Shown here piece by piece: positions 1 to 6,776 of a stretch of DNA of 44,417 nucleotides (position 1 is its first letter; every line of letters begins with the position of its first letter). Below the pieces are notes generated by a model, which made no database searches, was not told where the DNA came from, and saw nothing but the letters and a program-made list of their open reading frames with translations. Position numbers and translations under genes: made by a program. The DNA comes from Streptomyces niphimycinicus (lineage in GTDB: Bacteria > Actinomycetota > Actinomycetes > Streptomycetales > Streptomycetaceae), in assembly GCF_018883605.1 (NCBI RefSeq), contig NZ_JAHLEM010000068.1, forward strand, positions 1-44,417. The letters are read 5' to 3'.

Positions 1-197
1 GTGAACCGGGCGGCTGCCGGGGCGGGCAGCCGGGCGGCCCTGCCGCGCTCGGTGGAGTCCAGCAGCCCGGCGCAGTGCCGGGCCGCCGCGGGCGTCACCA
101 GGGCCTGGTGCACCTCCACTTGGCGCACCGTTTGGTGCACCGTCCCCTCGTGCACCGCGTCCTCGTCCACGGTGGCCCGGTGCCCTTGGAGTGTCAC
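1..197 (-). CDS. Partial 4'-phosphopantetheinyl transferase-like protein (N-terminus; runs off the window)
   Basis: An open minus-strand frame starts with GTG at 197-195 and stays open for 65 codons to the window edge. The GTG overlaps the TGA of the upstream kinase as GTGA, the same coupling used elsewhere in this cluster. The peptide begins MTLQGHRATVDEDAV and later reads LLDSTERGRAARL followed by APAAARF. That resembles the N-terminal region of Sfp-type phosphopantetheinyl transferases, where a Val-His start of the first domain is followed by a 'LL..DERARAARF...RF' helix. If right, the enzyme would convert the cluster's carrier protein to its holo form. The diagnostic GxD...WxxKEA metal-binding motifs lie outside the window, so the call rests on weak N-terminal similarity and context. 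It could be another small coupled gene. Part of the N-terminus may be untranslated if an internal GTG is used. Confidence 0.45.
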   Translation of the reverse strand, partial: MTLQGHRATVDEDAVHEGTVHQTVRQVEVHQALVTPAAARHCAGLLDSTERGRAARLPAPAAARF

Positions 198-751
198 GGC
201 AGCGCGCTCTCGTCGAGCCGGTCCAGGATCTCCTGCACGGTCTCCTCGGCCTTCTGGCCCGAGGTGTCCAGCCACAGGCCGAGCCGCGCCGTGTCGCGGC
301 GGAAGACCCGGTCCAGCTCCCGCGCCCCCCAGCCGTCCCCGTCGTACGCCTGGTCGGCGCGGCTCGCGTCCCGGCTCAGCACCGCATCGCAGTCCGGGGC
401 GAGCGCGATGACGTGGCGCGGCCCGGTGTCCCCGAGCAGGCCGACGAACCGCTCCAGGTGCTCGCCCAGCAGGTTGTCCTCGGCGACCACGGTGAAGCCC
501 TCGGCGGCGTATGAGCGGGTCAGCTGCGCCAGGTGGCGCAGCCGCAGCCCGTACTGGTGCAGGGCCTGCCGCGAGGGGGCGGGCGTCATCTCGGCGCGGC
601 CGGTGACCACCATGCGCCGCAGCACATCGCCCTCGACCAGCACGGCGGGGTCGAAGCGGCGCGCCAGCAGTGCCCCCACCGTCGACTTGCCGCTGCCGGG
701 GATGCCGGTGACGACAAGTATCCGGGGCCGGGCCGGGGGGCGGGCGTTCAT
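194..751 (-). CDS. P-loop small-molecule kinase (AAA_33 / gluconokinase-like)
   Basis: A 185-residue protein with a Walker A motif GIPGSGKST near residues 16-24, then a 'VLVEGDVLRRM' segment and 'VVAEDNLLG' typical of small P-loop kinases that phosphorylate sugars, nucleosides or antibiotics. ATG at 751 overlaps the TGA of the glycosyltransferase upstream as ATGA. That gives the shorter of several in-frame starts and places the P-loop at the expected distance from the N-terminus. It lies in the last operon of the cluster, between the GT2 glycosyltransferase and the putative phosphopantetheinyl transferase. It could phosphorylate a sugar intermediate or act as a self-resistance kinase. Chloramphenicol phosphotransferase has the same fold, but I see no closer similarity to it. 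Substrate unknown. Confidence 0.75.
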   Translation of the reverse strand: MNARPPARPRILVVTGIPGSGKSTVGALLARRFDPAVLVEGDVLRRMVVTGRAEMTPAPSRQALHQYGLRLRHLAQLTRSYAAEGFTVVAEDNLLGEHLERFVGLLGDTGPRHVIALAPDCDAVLSRDASRADQAYDGDGWGARELDRVFRRDTARLGLWLDTSGQKAEETVQEILDRLDESALP

Positions 752-1806
752 GAAGCGGTGCCCGCTGTGGCGGCCGGTTCCCGGGCGGCCGGGCGGGAAT
801 TGTGGTGGACCTGCCACTCGAGTGGGGGCTCGCGCAGCGCCATGAACTCCACCAGCAGGCGGTTGCCGATCGGTTCGACCTTCTGGAAGGCGCGCTTGAC
901 GGCCTTCGTGGCGGTTGGGCCGAGCGCGTCCGGCAGGTACTGCTTGATCTGCTCGAACAGCAGCCACTGACGGCCCTTGCGGTTCTTGGTGACCCGCTCC
1001 ACATAGCCGGGTTTGATGCCGTACTTGGTGGCGAAGTGCTTCAGTGTCTCGGCCGTCCAGGCGTCGCTCCAGCGGAGCATGAAGTACGGCAGGTCGGTGA
1101 GCGCGAAGGGCGGCGGCATCCGGTAGGTGATGACCGACGAGGGCTCGAACCACACCGTGCCGCCCGCGTCCAGCACGCGCTGGCTGAAGTCCAGGTGCTC
1201 CCGGGTGGTCAGCAGGCCCTCGTCCATGCCGCCGACTTGGTCGAACACCGAGCGGCGCACCAGGGCGCAGTGGAACTCGATGATGTCGCACCGCTGGCGG
1301 TGCAGCTCGTCGGCCGGTACCTCGGAGACGGGCTTCATGAAGTGGCGCTGGGTCTGGGTGAATTCACGGGTGCCCCAGGTGCCGGAGAACTCCATGTCGC
1401 CGCCCGCCATGTGGACGGTCTGTTCCTCCAGCGGGCCGTGCAGGTAGAGCGGGCCGACCATGGCGGCCTGCTCCTTGTCGGCACAGTCGATGAGCGGCTC
1501 CAGCCAGCCGGGGGTGTACTCCACGTCGTTGTCGAGGAAGACGACGTACTCGCCCTCGGCGTAGCGCAGTCCGATGTTGCGGGCGCAGTTGGGCGAGACG
1601 TATTTGTTGACGCGCACGGAGGTGAACCCGTGGATGTCGCTCAGCCGCTGCAGCCGCTCCCAGCGGTCGCTGGGGGAGTTGACGTCGACGTACACGACCC
1701 GGCAGGGGACATCGGTGTGGGCGTAGAAGCTCTCGAGGGACTCCTCTGCGTACGAGAAGCGCTCGCGGCTGGTGATGATCGCGGTGACGCGAGGTGGGCT
1801 GTCCAT
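748..1806 (-). CDS. Family 2 glycosyltransferase
   Basis: About 352 residues of GT-A fold. The N-terminal strand 'RVTAIITSRERF' binds the nucleotide. 'SPNCARNIGLRYAEG' and the DxD-containing 'FLDNDVEYTPGW' are hallmarks of GT2 enzymes, which use an NDP-sugar and a divalent metal. It also contains 'GGMDEGLLTTREHLDFSQR', the usual acceptor-side ED-type motif. Two ATGs are possible. The one at 1806 has GGGAG five bases upstream, while the one at 1818 (12 bases earlier) has no clear ribosome site, so 1806 is preferred. It follows the O-methyltransferase after a 57-base gap and overlaps the kinase by ATGA. Probably attaches a sugar during assembly of the cluster product. Acceptor unknown. Confidence 0.82.
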   Translation of the reverse strand: MDSPPRVTAIITSRERFSYAEESLESFYAHTDVPCRVVYVDVNSPSDRWERLQRLSDIHGFTSVRVNKYVSPNCARNIGLRYAEGEYVVFLDNDVEYTPGWLEPLIDCADKEQAAMVGPLYLHGPLEEQTVHMAGGDMEFSGTWGTREFTQTQRHFMKPVSEVPADELHRQRCDIIEFHCALVRRSVFDQVGGMDEGLLTTREHLDFSQRVLDAGGTVWFEPSSVITYRMPPPFALTDLPYFMLRWSDAWTAETLKHFATKYGIKPGYVERVTKNRKGRQWLLFEQIKQYLPDALGPTATKAVKRAFQKVEPIGNRLLVEFMALREPPLEWQVHHNSRPAAREPAATAGTAS

Positions 1807-1863
1807 GTCCTCTCCCATTCGGGTGCGGGGATGCGGCGACGTGGTGTGCGGCGCCGGGCGGAG

Positions 1864-2889
1864 TCAGGCAGGTCGTGCGGTGACCAGGGCGTAGTAGCCG
1901 TAGACGGGGACGGTGGTGCAGTCGGTGAAGCCCGCCGCCGTGAGCAGGCGCGTGAGTTCGGGCAGGGTGCGCAGGCGGCCGCCGGTCATCACCGCGAGGG
2001 CCAGCGAGTAGCCCGTGACGGTGGGGGAGCGGCGGGCCGCGTCGTCGGGCAGCACCTGGTGGACCAGCAGTCGGCCGTCGGCGGCCAGACTGGTGCGGGC
2101 GCGCTCCAGCAGGGCGCGGCAGCGCTCGTCGTCCCAGTCGCTGAGGACGTCCGCGAGCAGTACCCGGTCCTGGCCGTCGGGCCAGGGGCCGGTGAACATG
2201 TCGCCGGTGCGCAGCACGATCCGGTCGGCGAGGTCGGCGTCGGCCAGCAGCCGGTTCGCCTCCCTCTCGACCACGGGCAGGTCCATGACGATGGCTTTGA
2301 GGTGCGGGTTGCGGCGGGCCAGCGCCATGGCGAAGGTGCCGACGCCGCCCGCGACCTCCAGCAGCGAGGCGCAGTCGGCCAGGTCCAGCCGGGCGGCGAG
2401 GACGGCGGCCGGTGCGGCGGAGTGGGCGTGCATGGCCCGGGCGAACTGCACGCCGTGGCGCGGAGAGTGCTCGTGGGTCTCCCAGATGCCCTTGCCGCGG
2501 TAGCCGTGCGGGGAGCCGGTGGTGACCACGTGCCGTACGGCGGCGCAGCGCTCGTCCCAGCCGAGCCCGAGCATCGGCCCCCAGTAGCGGGCGCTGCCCG
2601 GCAGCAGGAAGGCGTGCGCGGAAGGCGTGAGGTGGTAGCGGCTGTCGTGCACGGCGAGATGGCCGATGGCCGCGAGGAACTCCAGCAGCACCGAGGTGCC
2701 GTGGGGGTCAAGACCGCGCGCCCGCGCCAGCTCCTCGCCGTTCGCCGGTGCCTCGGCCAGCGCGGGGAAGAGCCCGAGCCGGTCGGCGGCGACGACCGCG
2801 GGCAGCCGGTACTGGGACATGAAGGTGTTCATCAGCAGCCGGTCGTCGGGGGCCATCGCGTCCGCATCGGTCCCCGGGGGCACGGTCAC
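1864..2889 (-). CDS. SAM-dependent O-methyltransferase with dimerisation domain
   Basis: A 341-residue protein of the plant-like/bacterial O-methyltransferase family (acetylserotonin O-methyltransferase type). The N-terminal winged-helix dimerisation domain reads 'SQYRLPAVVAADRLGLFPAL' and 'ARGLDPHGTSVLLEFLAAIG'. The SAM-binding glycine motif is 'LLEVAGGVGTFAMAL' near residue 183, followed by the acidic loop 'VMDLP' and the post-II motif 'DRVLLADVLSDWDD'. The start is GTG at 2889, overlapping the TGA of the acyl carrier protein gene as GTGA, so translation is probably coupled. It likely methylates a hydroxyl of the cluster product. The substrate cannot be read from sequence. Confidence 0.85.
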   Translation of the reverse strand: MTVPPGTDADAMAPDDRLLMNTFMSQYRLPAVVAADRLGLFPALAEAPANGEELARARGLDPHGTSVLLEFLAAIGHLAVHDSRYHLTPSAHAFLLPGSARYWGPMLGLGWDERCAAVRHVVTTGSPHGYRGKGIWETHEHSPRHGVQFARAMHAHSAAPAAVLAARLDLADCASLLEVAGGVGTFAMALARRNPHLKAIVMDLPVVEREANRLLADADLADRIVLRTGDMFTGPWPDGQDRVLLADVLSDWDDERCRALLERARTSLAADGRLLVHQVLPDDAARRSPTVTGYSLALAVMTGGRLRTLPELTRLLTAAGFTDCTTVPVYGYYALVTARPA

Positions 2890-3194
2890 CTGGCCTCCGC
2901 CGCGGCCTCGGATATACGGCCGGCGAGGACGTCGATGAGTTCGCTCACCGTCTGGTAGCGCAACGGGTCGATGTCGTCGTTCTCGAAAGTCAGATCGTGC
3001 TTCTGCTCGAAATAGGTAAACACATAGGCGAGGGTGATGGAATCGAGTCCGAGCTCATCCATCAGGTCTTGTTCGGTGAGGTTGACCACAATGTCATCGG
3101 GTGTTCCGCACTGCTCCACAAGGACTTTTCGAACCTCGTCGAAGATGACGGTCCGATCCGCTGTTGAACTGCTGTTTCCACTGTTCAGGGTCAT
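2886..3194 (-). CDS. Stand-alone acyl carrier protein
   Basis: A 102-residue acidic protein with the phosphopantetheine attachment motif 'DELGLDSITL'; the Ser is the attachment site. Downstream 'FEQKHDLTFENDDIDPLRY' and 'TVSELIDVLAGRI' match helices III-IV of the ACP fold. The ATG at 3194 has a good GAGGAG ribosome site; the longer open frame upstream has none and crosses the promoter. It heads an operon with the O-methyltransferase, GT2, kinase and putative phosphopantetheinyl transferase. No ketosynthase, adenylation domain or ligase is in the window. The ACP is therefore more likely a carrier for one activated acyl or aminoacyl unit, as BtrI is in butirosin, than part of a polyketide line. 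That role is inferred. Confidence 0.9.
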   Translation of the reverse strand: MTLNSGNSSSTADRTVIFDEVRKVLVEQCGTPDDIVVNLTEQDLMDELGLDSITLAYVFTYFEQKHDLTFENDDIDPLRYQTVSELIDVLAGRISEAAAEAR

Positions 3195-3240
3195 GATGAC
3201 TCCTCTGCTCGCAGCATGGATCGCATAAAATCCAGGCCAT

Positions 3241-3269
3241 ACGTTAAATCGATAACCGGCGGTTGTCAA
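3241..3269 (-). promoter_or_regulatory. Housekeeping-type promoter of the ACP operon
   Basis: On the minus strand a perfect -35 TTGACA (3269-3264) is separated by 17 bases from a -10 TAACGT (3246-3241). Transcription would start near 3234, giving a leader of about 40 bases that contains the GAGGAG site of the ACP gene. It is the clearest sigma-70-type promoter seen in the cluster. Confidence 0.65.
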
Positions 3270-3306
3270 ACCTTTGTGCAATTAATTCAGAGCGTGCTTT
3301 TCCATT

Positions 3307-3330
3307 CCTGCGGTCCAATTTTTCCGCAGG
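3307..3330 (-). terminator. Hairpin after the papain-fold gene
   Basis: A perfect 7-bp inverted repeat (CCTGCGG / CCGCAGG, 10-base A/T-rich loop) lies 24 bases after the stop of the gene ending at 3354 and before the ACP promoter. There is no U-run, which is common for Streptomyces terminators. It probably separates the two minus-strand operons. Confidence 0.5.
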
Positions 3331-3353
3331 GTGTCATCGGTGTTTTCGGTTGC

Positions 3354-4409
3354 TCAGTCGAAGGACAGATCGGGCAGTGGGCGGCCCTCTCCGAAGCACC
3401 ACTGGGCCTCGCCGCGCAGCCTCTGTACGAGCCGCAGGCCGTCGCCCGTCACCCGGAGCCGCTCGACTCCGGCGTACCGGCACATCGCCGCCAGCAGTTC
3501 CTCGCAGGCGTCCGCCAGCACGGCGATCTCCTCATGGGCCATCGCGTAGACACCCTCCGAGCGGAACCGGTGCAGCCCGAGCAGCAGCAGGCCGACCTTC
3601 TGTGCCCGGGCCGCCGCCGCCAGCGATGCCCGAGACACCTCCGCCACACGCGGGTCGTCCGACTCGGCCAGGGCGTGGCCCAGCAGGAACAGCTGCGGCT
3701 GTACGTCCCCGAGCACCCACACGTCCATGCCCTTGGCCAGCAGCAGCGGAAGCCGCGCCCCCGACCACACCTCGCCGTGGAAGGCCCGCAGCTCGGCGAT
3801 GTCCTCGGCGAGCGGCACCAGGGAGGGCCGCACCAGCGCGGTGGCAGGCTCCCCGGGCCGCCGGCCGCCCGGCGGGTCGATTCGCTCCAGGACCGCGTAG
3901 CGGGTACAGGAGCTCCGCAGTGCGTCGTCGACCGGCAGGATCCTGCGATGGCCCCCATCGGCGGGGGCGTCGGTGTCCAGCAGGTGCAGGCCCTCGGCGT
4001 CCAGCCGGTGGGCCAGCACCATGTGGTGGTGGTAGTGCTCCTTGCCCTCGTGGTCGTCGCCCGGCCAGTGGTGCCCGTCGGGCATCAGCACCACGGGTGT
4101 GCCCGACGTGACGAGTTCGGCGACGCGCGGCCACTGGGAGCGGCCCTCGCCGATGTCCGACAGGTACCAGCGGGCGGTGCAGGCGGGGAACTCGCTCATC
4201 GGCCCGTACCACTCGCCGCGCCGCACCAGGTCCAGCGGTGCGGCCAGGCCGCGCGCCACATCGGCCGCGCCGTACCCCTGGTGCAGCAGCACCGCCTCGA
4301 CCGAGCGCAGGAAGCAGCCCAGACCGTCGAGGCCGATGTTCTTCCAGCCCAGGGCGGTGGCGGGGTCGAAGACGTAGGGCCGATCGTCCTCGGCGGTCGC
4401 GTGGCTCAC
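3354..4409 (-). CDS. BtrH/C39-peptidase-like papain-fold protein, possible ACP-to-amine acyltransferase
   Basis: A 351-residue protein with no signal peptide. The N-terminal half has the layout of the BtrH_N / C39-like papain fold: a candidate nucleophile Cys in 'GLDGLGCFLRSVEAVL' (residues 28-43), then a His-rich stretch 'HYHHHMVLAHRLD', then 'GLHLLDTDAP', i.e. the His and Asp positions of the triad. The C-terminal half is helical with no recognised motif. Butirosin BtrH, of this family, transfers an aminoacyl chain from the carrier protein BtrI to an aminoglycoside amine. A free ACP in the next operon suggests a similar role here. The GTG start at 4409 overlaps the stop of the GMC gene as GTGA. 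The fold assignment is moderate, the function inferred; a peptidase or amidase role is also possible. Confidence 0.5.
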   Translation of the reverse strand: MSHATAEDDRPYVFDPATALGWKNIGLDGLGCFLRSVEAVLLHQGYGAADVARGLAAPLDLVRRGEWYGPMSEFPACTARWYLSDIGEGRSQWPRVAELVTSGTPVVLMPDGHHWPGDDHEGKEHYHHHMVLAHRLDAEGLHLLDTDAPADGGHRRILPVDDALRSSCTRYAVLERIDPPGGRRPGEPATALVRPSLVPLAEDIAELRAFHGEVWSGARLPLLLAKGMDVWVLGDVQPQLFLLGHALAESDDPRVAEVSRASLAAAARAQKVGLLLLGLHRFRSEGVYAMAHEEIAVLADACEELLAAMCRYAGVERLRVTGDGLRLVQRLRGEAQWCFGEGRPLPDLSFD

Positions 4410-6100
4410 GTCGTCCTCCTGGTGTTGCGCAGCGCGGTGGCCATGATCGTCAGGGTCGGGTTGTGCGCCCCGGAGGTGGGGAAGAGGCCGCCGTCGGCGA
4501 CGAAGACGTTGTCCAGGGAGTGCATCCGGCCCACCCCGTCCGTGACGCCCGCCCCGGGGTCGGCGCTCATCCGCATCCCGCCGAGGGTGTGGAAGTTGCC
4601 CGGCACGGTGCCTGGTTCACCGGGGAAGGCCCGCGAGCGGGTCTCCGGGACCGCCGCCACCTCGTCCGCGCCGGCCGCGCGCAGCAGCGCGGCCAGTCGG
4701 GGCAGGTAGAAGCGCTGCGCCGTGGTCTCGTGGCGGTGCGGTGCCCAGGTGATGTGGGGTACGGGCACCCCCAGCCAGTCGCGGGTGCCGGACTCCAGAT
4801 CGATCCGGTTCTCCCGCTGGGAGACGTCCTCACCGTGCATCTGTACGCCCAACAGGCGGTCCCGCAGCGGGCTTTCACGCATCAGCCGCTGGAAGGCCGG
4901 GCCGTAGGGTGCGCCCGCGAGCTTCGGCAGTAGCCGCCGGTAGATCCGGCCCTCCTCCACGGGCCCCGGCTGTCCTCCGCCCAACTCCACCACGCCGCCG
5001 CGGAGATACGGCAGCCCCGCCTCTCGGGCAGCCTCCCGGGCACCGGGGTGGTCGGGGTCGGCGAAGTCGTCCAGGGCGTGCGTGATGTTGCGCCCGCGCG
5101 CATTGCGCACCCGCTCGCTCAGGAACAGCCCGTAGGCGACGGAGTACCAGTGGAACATCAGATGGCGCCCCAGCAGCCCCGAGGGGTCCGGCAGCTCGGA
5201 CAGCAGGGCCAGTCGGCAGCTCTCCACCGCCGAACCCGCGAGCACCACCCGGTCGGCGGGCAGCTCGACGCGGTGCCCACCGGCATCCGCGTACACCACA
5301 CCGCTCGCCCGGCGCCCCGAATGCCGTACCGAGACGGCCGTGGCCAGCGGCAGCACCTCGGCCCCGGCGAGCACCGCCCGGCGCAGCGCGGGCAGCGCGC
5401 TGCCGCGCGACTGGTTCGGGCAGCCGTATCCGCAGCACGCACCGCAGTCGGTGCAGGCCGGACGGGAGTCGTACGGGCGGGAGTTGGCGGCCATCGGCAT
5501 CGGGTACGGGCGCAGCCCGAGCTCCCGAGCGGCCCGCGCGGCCCGTACCGATGACTCCTGGTCGGGCCCCGGCGGCATGGGGAAGTCCCCGTCGCGCGGA
5601 GCGTGTCGCAGCGTCGGTACGGCGGGCAGCGCGGCCCGGTCGCCCTGCACGCCCAGCAGCGCTTCCATCTCTGTGTAGTACGGGGCGAGCTCGGCGTAGT
5701 CGAACGGCCAGTCCACGACGGAGCAGTCCGGCAGCGGTCCCAGCATCGAGCGCTTGGCGAAGTCCAGGTCCCACAGCCGGGGCGTCTTGGCGTCCCAGTG
5801 CACGGAGCCTCCCCCGACGGCCGCGGGCAGGGCGTTGACGAAACCGGTGTGCGGCGGCCCGGGGAAACCGCGGTCGTGGAACACCCGGGGCTCGGCCAGC
5901 GGATCGGGGTACTCGAAGCCGCGCACCGGGCCCTTGATCTCGTCCGGGGAGAACACGTGGCGCGGCGCCGGGTCCCGCAGGTCCTCGAAGTGGTTGGGAC
6001 CGCGCTCCAGCACGGTGACGTCCCAGCCGGCCTCGGCCAGCACCATCGCGGCTACCGAACCGCCGGGGCCGCTGCCCACGACCACCGCGCGCTCAGTCAT
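4406..6100 (-). CDS. GMC-family FAD-dependent sugar/alcohol dehydrogenase with Cys cluster
   Basis: 564 residues. The FAD-binding Rossmann motif 'VVVGSGPGGSVAAMVLAEAG' sits at the extreme N-terminus, 'NALPAAVGGGSVHWDAKTP' is the GMC signature, and 'TSGAHNPTLTIMA' at the C-terminus carries the catalytic His-Asn pair. Residues 216-227 hold CxxCxxCCxxxC, similar to the Cys motif that binds an Fe-S cluster in FAD-glucose/gluconate dehydrogenase large subunits. ATG at 6100 overlaps the stop of the subunit-3-like gene by 8 bases, so the two are co-made. There is no Tat or Sec signal and no cytochrome c partner, so the pair should work in the cytoplasm. Likely oxidises a hydroxyl of a sugar or cyclitol intermediate, perhaps before transamination, as NeoQ-type flavoenzymes do. 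Substrate inferred. Confidence 0.8.
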   Translation of the reverse strand: MTERAVVVGSGPGGSVAAMVLAEAGWDVTVLERGPNHFEDLRDPAPRHVFSPDEIKGPVRGFEYPDPLAEPRVFHDRGFPGPPHTGFVNALPAAVGGGSVHWDAKTPRLWDLDFAKRSMLGPLPDCSVVDWPFDYAELAPYYTEMEALLGVQGDRAALPAVPTLRHAPRDGDFPMPPGPDQESSVRAARAARELGLRPYPMPMAANSRPYDSRPACTDCGACCGYGCPNQSRGSALPALRRAVLAGAEVLPLATAVSVRHSGRRASGVVYADAGGHRVELPADRVVLAGSAVESCRLALLSELPDPSGLLGRHLMFHWYSVAYGLFLSERVRNARGRNITHALDDFADPDHPGAREAAREAGLPYLRGGVVELGGGQPGPVEEGRIYRRLLPKLAGAPYGPAFQRLMRESPLRDRLLGVQMHGEDVSQRENRIDLESGTRDWLGVPVPHITWAPHRHETTAQRFYLPRLAALLRAAGADEVAAVPETRSRAFPGEPGTVPGNFHTLGGMRMSADPGAGVTDGVGRMHSLDNVFVADGGLFPTSGAHNPTLTIMATALRNTRRTT

Positions 6101-6749
6101 CGGAGCACCCCGACGAGGCGACCGCACGGGCCGCTTCCAGGAAGTGCTGGGCCAGGGTGGCGAGGGGGTCGGGGCCCTCACCGGCGTACGGCCGGACGGG
6201 ATCCGGGCGGCCCTCCCGGGGGCCGGGAAGCCCCAGGACCGTGCGGCCCACCACGGTCGGCCGGCCCCGGTAGACCGGGTCGCCGTAGGTCCCCTCGATC
6301 GCGTGGTCGAAGAGCAGGTCCCGGAAGGCCGTTGCCTCGGCGTCGCACAGTGCCCGGTGGCGGACCTCCTGCGGGGCGCAGGTGAAGTCACCGTCCGCGA
6401 GCCGGTCCAGGGCCAGGACGCCCGTCCGGTACGCCTGTTGGAGACCGTCGACGCGGCGGCGCCAGCCCATCTGCTGAGCGGGTGAGAGCGGCAGGAAGGA
6501 CCCGTCGGGGCGCCCCGACGCGTAGACCAGGGGCGGATCGGTCTCGAACGCGCCGAGCAGGCGGTCGACGTACCGCACGACATCCGCCTCACGGGCTCCG
6601 GGTGCGGTCTCGCCCGGAGCGTCGGCGGGTCCGGGGACGAGCATCGCCGTCGCCTCACGGACCACGTCCGCCTCGTGCGGAGTCAGGAAGAGCCACCCCA
6701 ACTCTTCTCCCCTAGAGGAGATTTGATCATAATTAAGGTGTTCGTTCAT
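6093..6749 (-). CDS. Gluconate 2-dehydrogenase subunit 3-like protein
   Basis: 218 residues. 'WLFLTPHEADVVREATAMLV' followed by 'DVVRYVDRLLGAFETDPP' is the opening of the gluconate 2-dehydrogenase subunit 3 family, the small partner of GMC-type sugar dehydrogenases. Classical members carry a Tat signal that exports the complex. This one starts directly with MNEHLNYDQ and has none. The ATG at 6749 is supported by GAAGGA five bases upstream; the long frame upstream of it is antisense to the next gene. The start lies only 27 bases from the start of the divergent glycosyltransferase. It probably stabilises or chaperones the GMC subunit. Confidence 0.78.
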   Translation of the reverse strand: MNEHLNYDQISSRGEELGWLFLTPHEADVVREATAMLVPGPADAPGETAPGAREADVVRYVDRLLGAFETDPPLVYASGRPDGSFLPLSPAQQMGWRRRVDGLQQAYRTGVLALDRLADGDFTCAPQEVRHRALCDAEATAFRDLLFDHAIEGTYGDPVYRGRPTVVGRTVLGLPGPREGRPDPVRPYAGEGPDPLATLAQHFLEAARAVASSGCSDD

Positions 6750-6752
6750 ATT
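6723..6752 (+). promoter_or_regulatory. Possible promoter of the glycosyltransferase at 6777
   Basis: TTGATC (6723-6728), 18-base spacer, CATATT (6747-6752), in the only A/T-rich stretch near this start. It would lie inside the first codons of the divergent subunit-3-like gene, because only 27 bases separate the two starts. Speculative. Confidence 0.35.
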
Positions 6753-6776
6753 TGTCCTTCGGTCAAGGAGGCCCGC

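Noticed and set aside
802..2958. Plus-strand open frame of 718 codons opposite GT2 and the O-methyltransferase
   Set aside because: Val/Gly/Gln/Arg-rich with no motif. The opposite strand carries recognisable enzymes.
6101..6658. N-terminal extension of the GMC frame upstream of 6100
   Set aside because: The added residues are a frame shadow of the subunit-3 gene. The FAD motif starts right after the ATG at 6100, as the family requires.
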